Assembly (NCBI RefSeq): GCF_000381985.1
Contig: NZ_KB907345.1
Location: 1-64,000, forward strand
DNA: 64,000 bases
DNA from: Novispirillum itersonii subsp. itersonii ATCC 12639
Lineage (GTDB): Bacteria > Pseudomonadota > Alphaproteobacteria > Rhodospirillales > Rhodospirillaceae
Reading direction: 5' to 3'
In this document: in pieces, positions 54,539 through 63,920 of the stretch
How the letters are laid out: each line of letters begins with the position of its first letter
How positions within the stretch are numbered: position 1 is the first letter of the stretch
The notes under the pieces: model-generated
Database searches by the model: none
What the model was told of the DNA's origin: nothing
Seen by the model: only the letters and a program-made list of their open reading frames with translations
Translations under genes and position numbers: made by a program

Positions 54539-54724
54539 ACCCGAGAAGAGTGTCATGGGGTATTGACGCCAGTCTCACAACCTGAGATGACTTTTGCGGG
54601 AAACTGTAACGGTTTTGTCTCGTCTGGGTGGTGTCGTCGGGCGTGTTTTCCTGCAGCGCGGCAGGTCTGACACAGTACGGCGGACCCCGGGAGCCGTTAA
54701 AGTCAGGCGAAAGGAGGACAGGGC

Positions 54725-55378
54725 GTGGGGGCTGTGGTTGGGTTTCTGGTCGGCTTGGTATGGCTGTGGGTAATCATCAGGATTGCGCTATGGGTCTGGC
54801 GTATGGTCGGCCCGGCGCTGATGGCGCGGTTCAGCCGGCGGGCGGTGACCGTGGAGGCAACCGATGCCGGTCTGCTGTATTGCGACGGCGTCTTCCAACG
54901 GGTTCTGTCGCCGGGATCATACCGCTTCTGGGGGGCCCGGAATGTCGTTCACTGCGTTGATATGCGCCCGTGGCAGTTCCATTCGGAGCAGGTTTTACAG
55001 ACGCAGGATCATGGGCAGATTGTCATGATCGGTACGCTGATCGCCTCTGTTACTGACCCGCATCTTTTTTACGAAAGCCATCAGGCCCACCGGGATGCGA
55101 TCCTGTCGTGGATGCGGTCACAGATCCGTGAGGTTTTCGCGATTCTGACCCTTCAGGACATCCGGAAGGGGGCATGGCCGATTGTCGAGAGTATTCAGGG
55201 CCGTCTGACCGACGGGCTGGCAGGCAGCGGCCTTGCCTTTGTCCGCTTTGATCTGGAGGAACTCCGTCTTCCCGTGCCGGACAGGCTGTTTATCGCGGAC
55301 GATGACAGCGCTGATGCGGGCGAAGAGGGGCAGGCCGTCGATTTTGACCCCGATGATGTGCCGCCGGTGCGTCACTGA
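54725..55378 (+). CDS. SPFH/band 7 domain membrane protein
   Basis: A 217-residue protein with one N-terminal membrane helix (VGFLVGLVWLWVIIRIALWV) followed by a band-7 domain: RRAVTVEATDAGLLYCDGVF, LSPGSYRFWGARNVVHCVDM, and later HRDAILSWMRSQIREVFAIL. It resembles the slipin/YfdA-like group found in proteobacteria that scaffold membrane complexes. GTG start with AAAGGAGG seven nt upstream. The acidic C-terminus DDDSADAGEEGQAVDFDPDD is unusual. The next gene is convergent. Confidence 0.75.
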   Translation: MGAVVGFLVGLVWLWVIIRIALWVWRMVGPALMARFSRRAVTVEATDAGLLYCDGVFQRVLSPGSYRFWGARNVVHCVDMRPWQFHSEQVLQTQDHGQIVMIGTLIASVTDPHLFYESHQAHRDAILSWMRSQIREVFAILTLQDIRKGAWPIVESIQGRLTDGLAGSGLAFVRFDLEELRLPVPDRLFIADDDSADAGEEGQAVDFDPDDVPPVRH

Positions 55379-55416
55379 CAGCCGGGGCCGGCGGAAACCC
55401 CGGAGTGTGAAAAGAT

Positions 55417-55448
55417 AAACGCCGCCGGGCTGGGCCACGGCGGCGTTT
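55417..55448. terminator. bidirectional terminator between band-7 gene and paaK
   Basis: AAACGCCGCCG pairs perfectly with CGGCGGCGTTT around GGCTGGGCCA, located between two convergent genes. Confidence 0.88.
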
Positions 55449-55463
55449 CTGCTCCGGAAACTC

Positions 55464-56783
55464 TTACAGCTTCCGCTTGTCGATCACCCGGCGGGCCTTG
55501 CCGAGGGAACGTTCGATCGACCACGCCGGTTCCACCGTGACTTTGGTGGAAATGCCGATCAGCGACTTGATGTGGTGCTGCAGGTCGCGGGCGGCGGCAG
55601 CGGCGGCGCTGTCGTCGTTCAGGTCCTGCCGCAGCTCCACCCGTACGGCGACGGTATCCATGTGGCCGTCCTTGTCGACGACGATCTGATAGATCGGCGA
55701 CAGGCGGTTATCCTTCAGGATCAGCTCTTCCACCTGCGACGGGAACAGGTTGACGCCGCGGATGATCAGCATGTCATCCGACCGGCCGGTGATCTTCTCG
55801 ATCCGGCGCATGGAGCGGGCGGTGCCCGGCAGAATGCGGGTCAGGTCGCGGGTGCGGTAACGGATGACCGGGAAGGCTTCTTTGGTCAGGGTGGTGAACA
55901 CCAGCTCGCCGAATTCACCGTCGGGCAGCACTTCGCCGGTCTCGGGGTTGATGATTTCCGGGTAGAAGTGATCTTCCCAGATGTGCAGGCCGTCCTTGGT
56001 TTCGATACACTCAATGCCGACACCCGGCCCGATCACTTCCGACAGGCCGTAAATGTCGATGGCATCAATGCCAAGGCGCTGCTCCATCTCGCGGCGCATG
56101 TCGTTGGTCCACGGTTCGGCCCCGAAGATGCCGATCCGCAGCGAGGTATCGCGCGGGTCAATGCCCTGACGTTCCATTTCATCAGCGATCACCAGCATGT
56201 AGCTGGGGGTGACCATGATGATTTCCGGCTGGAAGTCGGTGATGATCTGCACCTGCTTCTCGGTCTGCCCGCCGGACATCGGAATCACGGTACAGCCCAG
56301 CGCCTCTGCCCCGTAATGGGCACCGAGACCGCCGGTGAACAGGCCGTAGCCATAGGCGATATGCGCCTTCATGTTGCGGCGGCCACCGGCGGCGCGGATG
56401 GATCGGGCGACGACCCGCGCCCACATATTGATATCCTGCTGGGTATAGCCGACCACAACCGGCTTGCCGGTGGTGCCGGAAGAGGCATGCAGGCGCACCA
56501 CTTCGGCCATCGGCACCGCGAACATGCCGAACGGGTAGGTGTCACGCAGGTCAGCCTTGGTGGTCATCGGGAACTTGCCAAGATCCTTCAGCTCCCGGAA
56601 ATCGCCGGGATGGACACCGATGATGTCGCACTTGTTGCGGTAATGGGCGACGTTCTCATAGGTATGGGTCAGCGACCACTTCATCCGCCGGGTCTGCAGG
56701 GCGATGATCTCATCGCGGGAGGCGATTTCGATCGGGTCCAGCTCATGTTCCAGCGGGCGCTTGGTGAAGTCGATCTTGCTCAT
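55464..56783 (-). CDS. paaK: phenylacetate-CoA ligase
   Basis: A 439-residue adenylate-forming enzyme making phenylacetyl-CoA, the entry step of aerobic phenylacetate breakdown. AMP-binding motif RLHASSGTTGKPVVVGYT, then YGYGLFTGGLGAHYGAEALG, DIYGLSEVIGPGVGIECIET and the C-terminal RSDDMLIIRGVNLFPSQVEE, all typical of PaaK. Length matches E. coli PaaK (437). ATG at 56783 (MSKIDFTKRPLEHELDPIE) chosen; the longer frame is Pro-rich intergenic sequence. Last gene of the paa operon, 184 bp after paaJ. Confidence 0.96.
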   Translation of the reverse strand: MSKIDFTKRPLEHELDPIEIASRDEIIALQTRRMKWSLTHTYENVAHYRNKCDIIGVHPGDFRELKDLGKFPMTTKADLRDTYPFGMFAVPMAEVVRLHASSGTTGKPVVVGYTQQDINMWARVVARSIRAAGGRRNMKAHIAYGYGLFTGGLGAHYGAEALGCTVIPMSGGQTEKQVQIITDFQPEIIMVTPSYMLVIADEMERQGIDPRDTSLRIGIFGAEPWTNDMRREMEQRLGIDAIDIYGLSEVIGPGVGIECIETKDGLHIWEDHFYPEIINPETGEVLPDGEFGELVFTTLTKEAFPVIRYRTRDLTRILPGTARSMRRIEKITGRSDDMLIIRGVNLFPSQVEELILKDNRLSPIYQIVVDKDGHMDTVAVRVELRQDLNDDSAAAAAARDLQHHIKSLIGISTKVTVEPAWSIERSLGKARRVIDKRKL

Positions 56784-56967
56784 GATCTGCCTGTCTCTTT
56801 CTGGGCGTGGTCCCGTGGACGCACCGCTGCCGCCGGAACCGGGCAGCGGCCACGGTCCGGGGGACACCGGAAGACGGGATGTTTCCTCTTTGGGGTGGGG
56901 CGGGCGCAGGTTGGTCCCGCGCCCTTTATTTAAAAATGACTGAACCGGAAAAGCGGACGGGATGCGG

Positions 56968-58173
56968 TCACACCCGTTCAATGATCATCGCGATACCCTG
57001 CCCGACGCCGATGCACATGGTACACAGCGCATAGCGGGCCTTGCGGTTGATCAGCTCGTAGGTGGCGGTGGTGACCAGCCGGGCCCCGCTCATGCCCAGC
57101 GGATGACCCAGCGCAATCGCCCCGCCGTTGGGGTTGACGCGCGGATCATCATCGGCAACGCCGAGATCGCGCAGCACCGCCAGCCCCTGCGAGGCGAAGG
57201 CTTCGTTCAGCTCGATCACGTCGATCTGGTCCAGCGTCAGACCGGCTTTGGCCAGCACCTTGCGGGTGGCCGGGGCCGGGCCGATGCCCATGATACGCGG
57301 CGGCACCCCGGCGGTGGCCATGGCGACGATGCGGGCCTTCGGGGTCAGGCCCTGACGGCGGGCCATCTCTTCCGAGGCGACGATCAGGGCACAGGCCCCG
57401 TCATTGACGCCCGACGCATTCCCGGCAGTGACGCTTCCGCCCTTGCGGAACGGGGTGCCGAGCTTGGCCAGACCGTCAAGGGTGGTGTCGCCACGCGGAT
57501 GTTCGTCGGTGTCGATCACCTTCGGGTCGCCCTTGCGCTGCGGGATCACCACCGGGCAGATTTCCTGCGCCAGACGGCCCGAGGCAATCGCCGCCACCGC
57601 TTTCTGCTGTGACCGCAGGGCGAACAGATCCTGATCCTCGCGGCTGATCTTGAAGTCTTCAGCGACGTTCTCAGCGGTTTCCGGCATGGAATCGGTGCCG
57701 AACTGCTCGTGCATCAGTTTGTTGACGAAGCGCCAGCCGATGGTGGTGTCAAACACCGCGTTGTCGCGGCTGAAGGCCCCGGTGGCCTTGGGCATCACGA
57801 ACGGGGCGCGGGACATGCTTTCGACGCCACCGGCCAGCCACAGGTCGGTTTCGCCGGATTTGATGGCGCGGGCGGCGGTGGCCAGCGCATCCATCCCCGA
57901 TCCGCACAGGCGGTTGATGGTGGTGCCCGGCACATCAATCGGCAGACCGGCCAGAAGCACCGCCATACGGGCGACGTCGCGGTTGTCTTCCCCGGCCTGA
58001 TTGGCGCAGCCCAGCACCACGTCATCAACCGCGGCCCAGTCCACCGACGGGTTACGCTCCATCAGCGCCTTCAGCGGCACGGTGGCCAGATCGTCGGCAC
58101 GCACGCCGGACAGGGCCCCGGCATAACGGCCGATCGGGGTGCGGATGGCATCACAGATAAAGGCTTCGGTCAT
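56968..58173 (-). CDS. paaJ: 3-oxoadipyl-CoA thiolase
   Basis: A 401-residue thiolase giving succinyl-CoA and acetyl-CoA from 3-oxoadipyl-CoA. It starts [20 protein letters not shown], with the active Cys in [50 protein letters not shown] and the final [12 protein letters not shown] plus CIGVGQGIA Cys. The same family includes PcaF of the protocatechuate branch; its place within paa genes favours PaaJ. Two bases after paaI. Confidence 0.95.
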   Translation of the reverse strand: MTEAFICDAIRTPIGRYAGALSGVRADDLATVPLKALMERNPSVDWAAVDDVVLGCANQAGEDNRDVARMAVLLAGLPIDVPGTTINRLCGSGMDALATAARAIKSGETDLWLAGGVESMSRAPFVMPKATGAFSRDNAVFDTTIGWRFVNKLMHEQFGTDSMPETAENVAEDFKISREDQDLFALRSQQKAVAAIASGRLAQEICPVVIPQRKGDPKVIDTDEHPRGDTTLDGLAKLGTPFRKGGSVTAGNASGVNDGACALIVASEEMARRQGLTPKARIVAMATAGVPPRIMGIGPAPATRKVLAKAGLTLDQIDVIELNEAFASQGLAVLRDLGVADDDPRVNPNGGAIALGHPLGMSGARLVTTATYELINRKARYALCTMCIGVGQGIAMIIERV

Positions 58174-58174
58174 T

Positions 58175-58645
58175 TCAGGCGTCCTTTTTGGCCGCATCGG
58201 GCAGGAAGGCGGGATCGTCGGTGACATGGCCCTGAATCCGGCGGGAATTGCCGCGGAAGTGGGCGATCACCGTTCCGTCCTGATTGGTCACCACCACATC
58301 GGTCACCCCGTTGCGGCCCTTCTGCCACACCTCCCGCCCTTCGGCGGTCAGGACGTCGCCCAGCTTTCCGGCGGCGGTGAAGGTGATGGAGCAGGAATGC
58401 GCCACGGTGCTGAAGTTGTGGGAGTTACAGACATGGGCAAAGCAGGTGTCGGCCAGCGTAAAGCACATGCCGCCGTGCAGGATGTCATGGCCGTTGACCA
58501 TGTTTTGGGTCACGGTCATCCGCAGGCGGGCATACCCGGGGCCGACCGCCTCAATCTCCATGCCCAGTCCGTGCGCGGTATGGTCACGCTCATGCATGGC
58601 GGCGCTGGCCGCCTCGGCGATTTTCTGTTTCCGGCCGTCAGTCAT
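58175..58645 (-). CDS. paaI: phenylacetyl-CoA pathway thioesterase
   Basis: A 156-residue hotdog-fold thioesterase (also called PaaD in some genomes). Hallmarks: [35 protein letters not shown], where the Asp in LADT is catalytic, and [20 protein letters not shown]. It rescues CoA by hydrolysing stalled pathway intermediates. Overlaps paaH by 8 bp. The C-terminus is 15 residues longer than in E. coli. Confidence 0.92.
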   Translation of the reverse strand: MTDGRKQKIAEAASAAMHERDHTAHGLGMEIEAVGPGYARLRMTVTQNMVNGHDILHGGMCFTLADTCFAHVCNSHNFSTVAHSCSITFTAAGKLGDVLTAEGREVWQKGRNGVTDVVVTNQDGTVIAHFRGNSRRIQGHVTDDPAFLPDAAKKDA

Positions 58646-60143
58646 AAAACCGCGTCCCCCCCATCACTTTGCGCCGCAGCAGCGCCGACGGGCGGTAGCG
58701 GTCTTCCTTGAAGGTCTCAAACAGGCTTTCCAGCGTGAACAGCAGGCCGTCGAGGCCGATCTCCTCAGCCCAGGCCAGCGGGCCACGCGGATAGTTGACG
58801 CCCTTGGTCATCGCCAGATCAACGTCGGCGGCGCTGGCCACCTGCTGCAACACCGCATCGGCGGCTTCATTCGCCAGCATGGCGACGGTGCGGGTGACGA
58901 TCAGCCCGGCGACGTCGTCGATCACCGACACCGCCAGCCCAAGGGACTGGAAGAAGCCGGTGGCGGTGGCCACCGCCTGCGGGCTGGCCTGATCGGCGGC
59001 GGCAATGGCGACGCGTTTTGCGGTCAGCCAGTCCAGCGCCAGATCGTAGACCACCACCTCGGACTCATTCTCTTCAAAGGCCACTTCGGTGGCCATCCGT
59101 CCGTCGGAGGGTTGCAGCAGCACGCCATCCACCGTCAGGGTGCCTTCGCCGCCGTCACGGGTATAGGCAACGCCCCGGGCATCCAGCAGAGCGGTCAGGG
59201 CGACCACCCCATGCACCTGTACCGACTGCGGGGCCGGGCAAGGGGCGGCGGTGTGCGGCTGCGGCTGCTCCGCCCCGTCGGCATAGTCATAAAACCCGCG
59301 CCCGGTCTTGCGGCCCAGCCACCCGGCGTCCACCAGATCTTTCTGTATCAGCGACGGCAGGAAGCGTTCGTCTTTGAAATAGGCGTCAAAAACCGAATTG
59401 GTGACGGCATAATTGACGTCATGGCCGATCAGGTCCATCAGCTCGAACGGCCCCATCCGGAAGCCGCCGCAGTCGCGCATCACCGCGTCGATGGTGGCCG
59501 GGCTGGCCGCGCCATCCTGATACACCCGCTGCGCCTCGGCATAGAACGGCCGGGCGACGCGGTTGACGATGAAGCCGGGGGTGGATTTGGCATGCACCGG
59601 CTTTTTGCCCCACGCGGCGGCGGTGGCATAAATCGCCTGCGCAACCGCCGGATCGGTGGCAATGCCGGAGATCACCTCCACCAGCGCCATCAGCGGCGCG
59701 GGGTTGAAGAAGTGCATCCCCACCAGCCGCTCAGGGCGCTTCAGGCCCGCGCCGATGGCGGTGACAGACAGCGAGGAGGTGTTGGTGGCCAGAATGACCT
59801 CCGGCCCGCACAGGTCTTCCAGCTGGCTGAACACCGACTGCTTGACGTCAAGGCGTTCAACAATCGCCTCAATCACCAGCCCGGCCGGGGCCAGTGCCGC
59901 CAGACTGTCGGCCAGCGCAATCCGCCCGATCAGGGCATCATAGTCGGCCTGATCCATCTTGCCGGAGGCAACCCGCTTCGACAGGGTCTTGGCAACCCCG
60001 TCGCGGCCTCTGGCGGCGGCACCGTCCATGGCATCATACAGCAGCACGGAATGCCCGGCGGCAGCCGCCACCTGCGCGATGCCCGCGCCCATGGTACCCG
60101 CACCGATAACGGCGATAACAGTTGAGGTGGAAAGGGCTGTCAT
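58638..60143 (-). CDS. paaH: 3-hydroxyadipyl-CoA dehydrogenase
   Basis: A 501-residue NAD-dependent dehydrogenase. Rossmann motif VIAVIGAGTMGAGIAQVAAA, ILATNTSSLSVTAIGAGLKR, HFFNPAPLMALVEVISG and PGFIVNRVARPFYAEAQRVY. The two C-terminal repeats (FELMDLIGHDVNYAVTNSVF and TKGVNYPRGPLAWAEEIGLD) are as in PaaH. Slightly longer than E. coli PaaH (475), with a low-complexity insert QPQPHTAAPCPAP. Four bases after paaG. Confidence 0.95.
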   Translation of the reverse strand: MTALSTSTVIAVIGAGTMGAGIAQVAAAAGHSVLLYDAMDGAAARGRDGVAKTLSKRVASGKMDQADYDALIGRIALADSLAALAPAGLVIEAIVERLDVKQSVFSQLEDLCGPEVILATNTSSLSVTAIGAGLKRPERLVGMHFFNPAPLMALVEVISGIATDPAVAQAIYATAAAWGKKPVHAKSTPGFIVNRVARPFYAEAQRVYQDGAASPATIDAVMRDCGGFRMGPFELMDLIGHDVNYAVTNSVFDAYFKDERFLPSLIQKDLVDAGWLGRKTGRGFYDYADGAEQPQPHTAAPCPAPQSVQVHGVVALTALLDARGVAYTRDGGEGTLTVDGVLLQPSDGRMATEVAFEENESEVVVYDLALDWLTAKRVAIAAADQASPQAVATATGFFQSLGLAVSVIDDVAGLIVTRTVAMLANEAADAVLQQVASAADVDLAMTKGVNYPRGPLAWAEEIGLDGLLFTLESLFETFKEDRYRPSALLRRKVMGGTRFYD

Positions 60144-60147
60144 CGGC

Positions 60148-60939
60148 TTACTTCCCGGTAAAGGCGGGCTTGCGCTTATCGAGGAAGGCTTTGACCCCTT
60201 CCTGATAGTCGCTGGTGGTACCGGCGATGGTCTGCAGGTCGCGTTCCAGATCCAGCTGCTCGTCCATGGTGTTGGTCCAGGTGGCGTTCAGGGCGCGCTT
60301 GATCAGCGACAGGCCCTTGGTCGGCTGGGTGGCAAGGTGGGCGGCCATGGCGCGGGCCTCGGTCTGCAGGGCGTCATCGTCAACGCACTTCCAGATCATG
60401 CCCCAGTCGGCGGCCTGCTCGGCGCTGACCTTGTCGCCCAGCAGCATCAGGGCGGCGGCGCGGGCGTTGCCGACCAGACGCGGCAGGGTCCAGGTGCCGC
60501 CGGAATCCGGGACCAGCCCGATCTTGCAGAACGCCTGAATGAAGCTGGCGGAACGGGCGGCCAGCACGATATCGCAGGCAAAGGCCAGATTGGCCCCGGC
60601 CCCGGCAGCAACGCCGTTGACGGCGCAGATCACCGGCATCGGCAGGGCACGCAGTGACCGCACCAGCGGATTGTAGCGTTTTTCCAGAGATTCCCCGAGG
60701 TTGGGGGCCTGATCCCCCGAATTGACGGCACGGTCGCCGAGATCCTGCCCGGCGCAGAAGCCGCGCCCGGCGCCGGTCAGCAGCACCGCGCGCACGCTGT
60801 CATCGGCGTTGATCTTGCGGATGGCGTCGGCCAGTTCGGCATGCATCTGCACGGTAAAGCTGTTCAGCTTGTCCGGGCGGTTCAGGGTCAGGGTGGCGAC
60901 GCCGTCGGCAATCTCGAACTGAATGGTCTCGTAAGTCAT
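60148..60939 (-). CDS. paaG: 1,2-epoxyphenylacetyl-CoA isomerase
   Basis: A 263-residue crotonase-fold enzyme turning ring-epoxide into oxepin-CoA. It reads TLNRPDKLNSFTVQMHAELA, AGRGFCAGQDLGDRAV, NGVAAGAGANLAFACDIVLA and the PaaG-specific KIGLVPDSGGTWTLPRLVGN ARAAALMLLGDKVSAEQAADWGMIW region, where Asp in PDSGG is the catalytic residue. ATG at 60939 is preferred to an upstream extension. C-terminal KRKPAFTGK matches the family. Confidence 0.93.
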   Translation of the reverse strand: MTYETIQFEIADGVATLTLNRPDKLNSFTVQMHAELADAIRKINADDSVRAVLLTGAGRGFCAGQDLGDRAVNSGDQAPNLGESLEKRYNPLVRSLRALPMPVICAVNGVAAGAGANLAFACDIVLAARSASFIQAFCKIGLVPDSGGTWTLPRLVGNARAAALMLLGDKVSAEQAADWGMIWKCVDDDALQTEARAMAAHLATQPTKGLSLIKRALNATWTNTMDEQLDLERDLQTIAGTTSDYQEGVKAFLDKRKPAFTGK

Positions 60940-60988
60940 GAACGAAAATCCTGTGCGGAAGAAAGGGGCGGTGCGGGCAGCCGGGGCA

Positions 60989-61801
60989 TCAGCGCCCGGT
61001 AAACACCGGCCTGCGTTTTTCAAGGAAGGCGGCAACCCCTTCCTGCTTGTCAGCGGTGGCGAACAGCTGGCAGAAGCTGCGCCGTTCGGCATGCAGGCCC
61101 TGTTCCAGCCCGGTTTCGAACGATTTCAGCACCGCTTCCTTGGCCATGCGCACCGCCAGCGGCGGCTTTCTGGCGATCAGGGCGGCGATCTCCAGCGCCC
61201 GGCTGACCGTCAGCTCCGGCTGGGTGACTTCAGACACCAGACCCTGCGCCAGCGCGGTACGGGCGTTGATGAAGGTGCCGGTCAGGTTCAGCAGCATGGC
61301 GTTGGATTTGCCGACGGCGCGCGTCAGGCGCTGGGTGCCCCCGGCCCCGGGAATGATGCCGAGGTTGACTTCCGGCTGGCCGAACTGCGCGGTTTCCCCG
61401 GCGATCAGAATATCGGCATGCATCGCCAGTTCGTTCCCCCCGCCAAGGGAAAAGCCGTTGATGGCGGCGATCAGCGGCTTGGGAAATTCGCGGATGGTCT
61501 TCCAGTGGCGCGGGCGCTCGTCGGTCAGGATCGAGGTGGCGGTATGCGCCGCCAGTTCCCCGATATCGGCCCCGGCGGCAAACACCGTCTCGCCGCCGGT
61601 CAGCACCACGGCGCGCACGGCGTCGTCATCAGCGGCCTGCGTCAGCACGGCGGCCAGCTCCCGCAGGGTCTGGCTGCGCAGGGCATTGCGCGCTTTCGGG
61701 CGGTTGAGGGTGATCAGCAGCACATGGGGCTGCGGCAGGCTGACAAGGATGTCTTCCCCGTCGGAATAGCCACATCGGGCTTCCTGCGTAACGTCTGGCA
61801 T
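60989..61801 (-). CDS. paaF: 2,3-dehydroadipyl-CoA hydratase
   Basis: A 270-residue enoyl-CoA hydratase. The segment TLNRPKARNALRSQTLRELA, GGETVFAAGADIGELAA, NGFSLGGGNELAMHADILIA and QFGQPEVNLGIIPGAGGTQR LTRAVGKSNA includes both catalytic Glu residues of the hydratase type. An N-terminal extension of about 20 residues is present. GGAGG is 5 nt before ATG 61801, which is preferred to the ATG one codon upstream. First gene of the six-gene paa operon. Confidence 0.92.
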   Translation of the reverse strand: MPDVTQEARCGYSDGEDILVSLPQPHVLLITLNRPKARNALRSQTLRELAAVLTQAADDDAVRAVVLTGGETVFAAGADIGELAAHTATSILTDERPRHWKTIREFPKPLIAAINGFSLGGGNELAMHADILIAGETAQFGQPEVNLGIIPGAGGTQRLTRAVGKSNAMLLNLTGTFINARTALAQGLVSEVTQPELTVSRALEIAALIARKPPLAVRMAKEAVLKSFETGLEQGLHAERRSFCQLFATADKQEGVAAFLEKRRPVFTGR

Positions 61802-61939
61802 CATGTCCTCCCATCTCGTCCGCCCGGTGTGGACGGTTTTCCGTCCATCAGAGCGTACCGGACCCGCTTCTGGACAGAACCACGCTTTTGGTGATGGCAC
61901 CGATAGGCGGATAGTCTGGCGGGTTTCTCGGGTAATTGT

Positions 61940-61977
61940 GATACAAAATCAGTGGCACTGACGAACTATTTTGTAAA
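61940..61977 (-). promoter_or_regulatory. candidate operator/promoter of the paa operon
   Basis: GATACAAAA (61940-61948) starts an inverted repeat ACAAAAT (61943-61949) / ATTTTGT (61968-61974) with an inner CAGTG-G-CACTG palindrome. It lies about 140 bp before paaF. GATACAAAA recurs at 63708 upstream of the diiron protein gene. A TetR-type regulator such as PaaR is a plausible ligand, but none is encoded here. Confidence 0.45.
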
Positions 61978-62054
61978 CCTTTTTTGATTGGTCAGAAACC
62001 ACAAAGTTAAAAGGGTTCTAAGCGCCTCTCCCCACCCGCCGCCTGAGGAAGCAA

Positions 62055-62760
62055 AAAATAAAAGCGGAGCGGAGCGACGGGCGCGTTGAGCGCCCGTGCC
62101 CGGCGTGGGCACGTAAGCCAAGCGGGCGGATGCCCGCGCCCGGCGCCTGAGGGGCCAAACAAAAAAGCCCGGCTCTGCCGGGCTGACTGGGCCATTGAGG
62201 CCCCGCGCGACCATTCGCGCGTAAGCCAAGGGCGCGGACGCGCCCGCCCGGCGTGTGAGGGACAGAACAAAGGAAAGCCCGGCCCTGCCGGGCTGACTGG
62301 GCCATTGAGGCCCCGTGCCCGCGTGGGCACGTAAGCCAAGCGGGCGGACGCCCGCGCCCGGCGCCTGAGGGGCCAAACAAAAAAGCACGGCGCTGCCGGG
62401 CTGACTGGGCCATTGAGGCCCCGCGCGACCATTCGCGCGTGAGGCAAGGGCGCGGACGCGCCCGCCCGCCGCCTGAGGGACAGACAATGGAAGCCCGGCC
62501 CTGCCGGGCTGACTGGGCCATTGAGGCCCCGTGCCCGCGTGGGCACGTAAGCCAAGCGGGCGGACGCCCGCGCCCGGCGTGTGAGGGGCTAAACAAATGG
62601 AAGCCCGGCGCTGCCGGGCTGACTGGGCCATTGAGGCCCCGTGCCCGCGTGGGCACGTAAGCCAAGCGGGCGGACGCCCGCGCCCGGCGCCTGAGGGGCC
62701 AAACAAAAAAGCACGGCGTAGCCGGGCGGACGCCCGCGCCCGCCGCCTGAGGGACAGACA
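62055..62760. repeat. cluster of 110-bp complex hairpin repeats
   Basis: Five GACTGGGCCATTGAGG units start at 62185, 62295, 62403, 62511 and 62621 (spacings 110, 108, 108, 110), with degenerate units at both ends. Each contains three hairpins: GCCCGGC-x-CTGCCGGGC, one of two alternatives (GTGCCCGCGTGGGCAC or GCGCGACCATTCGCGC), and a third with alternatives GCGGGCGGACGCCCGC or GGCGCGGACGCGCCC. Linkers (GTAAGCCAA, CCATTGAGG) are fixed. Changes in stems are matched on both sides. Same family, inverted, at 3.1-3.4 kb. Confidence 0.9.
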
Positions 62761-62790
62761 AAAAAGACAGGCCAGACGGTTCTGGCCTGC
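62758..62790 (-). terminator. terminator of the diiron protein gene
   Basis: CAGGCCAGA pairs with TCTGGCCTG around ACCG on the minus strand, followed by TCTTTTTTG. It lies 11 bp after the stop and borders the repeat cluster. Confidence 0.9.
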
Positions 62791-62800
62791 CCCTTTTTCC

Positions 62801-63580
62801 TTAAACCGATGGAATCGGCGGCAGCGACAGCCCCAGGTCTTTCAGCCGGACCGAGATGTCGGCCAGCCAGCGGTTCAGCAGCTCCGGCCCCGAGGCACGG
62901 CGCAGGCCGAAGCGGGCGTACTGGCCGGAATGCTGGGATTCCGAGCGGCCGAACGTGGCGGTGACACGGGGGAACCAGTAGTCCACCGCCAGCTGGGCCT
63001 TGGCCCCGCTGCGGGACCGGTCGATGGCCTGCTTCAGCCCTTCGTGGCCCCATTCGGCATGCTGCTTTTCCCGCGCCACCACCGGCTTCAGGGCATCGGC
63101 GAGCGGCTGGTAGGAACAGCCGGTCAGCTCCGCCAGCTGCACGGCAGAGGCGGTGCCCATCAGCAGGTTGAGGGTCAGGGCATCCAGCCAGCCTTCCAGC
63201 GGGTAATGGAAGACGTTCAGCCGCTTGTCAGAGCCGACGCGGCGGGTGCCAAGATCCAGCGCCCGGTCAAGGCGGCTGTACCAGCAGTGCGACCGCACAT
63301 ACAGGTCGGCGTTGACGTTAAACGGTTCCATCAGTGCCAGCACCTGATCGGCGTGCTGGTACTTCTCGCTGACGATCCGGGCAGCGATGCCGCGTTCCTT
63401 CAGGCCCGGCGCGCTGTTGATGAAGGGCACAAAGCCCGCCGCGCCCGCCAGTTCGGAATCGACGAACACCGCCATCAGGCGCATCAGTTCGCCCCGGTAG
63501 CCCGGCGACAGGTCATCGCCTGCGGCAAAGGTGCCGCCTGCGGCGATGTGGGTGATGATGTCGGTATCGGTCTTGGCCAT
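62801..63580 (-). CDS. PaaA/PaaC-type diiron ferritin-like protein
   Basis: A 259-residue four-helix-bundle protein of the phenylacetic acid catabolic (PaaA/PaaC) superfamily. Candidate iron ligands are Glu in FVDSELAGAAGF, Glu/His in ARIVSEKYQHADQV, and a second set in PVVAREKQHAEWGHEGL. It is clearly not the standard PaaC or PaaA in length or N-terminus, and the rest of paaABCDE is not in the window. It is divergent from a flavodoxin-like gene, which might be its reductant (inference). ATG at 63580 with GAGG nine nt upstream. Confidence 0.75.
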   Translation of the reverse strand: MAKTDTDIITHIAAGGTFAAGDDLSPGYRGELMRLMAVFVDSELAGAAGFVPFINSAPGLKERGIAARIVSEKYQHADQVLALMEPFNVNADLYVRSHCWYSRLDRALDLGTRRVGSDKRLNVFHYPLEGWLDALTLNLLMGTASAVQLAELTGCSYQPLADALKPVVAREKQHAEWGHEGLKQAIDRSRSGAKAQLAVDYWFPRVTATFGRSESQHSGQYARFGLRRASGPELLNRWLADISVRLKDLGLSLPPIPSV

Positions 63581-63920
63581 GCTCACTGCCTCTCTGGGAC
63601 GTCTTGGCCCGGCGGTGTCGCGCCGGGGGTCGGTGGGGGTGGGCCGCCTGACGGGGCCTCGTTGTTATGGTCTCTTCCCGGTATGGTAAAAACGTCCGGC
63701 GGGAAGAGATACAAAAATAGACACCTTTCTTTAAATTTGGTATCAGAAAAAACAACGGCAGGCGAGGGCGGGAAATTCAGGCCCCGATCAAAAGCCGGAT
63801 GAGGACAGCGGCCCGCCAGAGGCCGCACTTCACGAACGGTTTCAGCTGAGCCTCCCAATTGAGTCTCAAATGACAGGCCCGGTAACAGCGGGCCGGAAAG
63901 ACAGAGGGGTAAACGTCCTT
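63581..63920. promoter_or_regulatory. divergent region, diiron protein / flavodoxin
   Basis: Contains GATACAAAA (63708-63716) within a wider inverted repeat GATACaAAA ... TTTgGTATC (63708-63744), the same motif as upstream of paaF. The A+T-rich patch 63.70-63.75 kb is the likely promoter zone. No gene is supported inside. Confidence 0.45.

Noticed and set aside
62055-62760. CRISPR array
   Set aside because: Regular spacing, but units are near-identical throughout with internal hairpins; there are no unique spacers and no cas genes.
62007-62761. Overlapping 180-250-residue frames with repeated peptide units
   Set aside because: All arise from the hairpin repeats in several frames; no ribosome-binding sites, and the DNA changes conserve base pairing rather than protein sequence.
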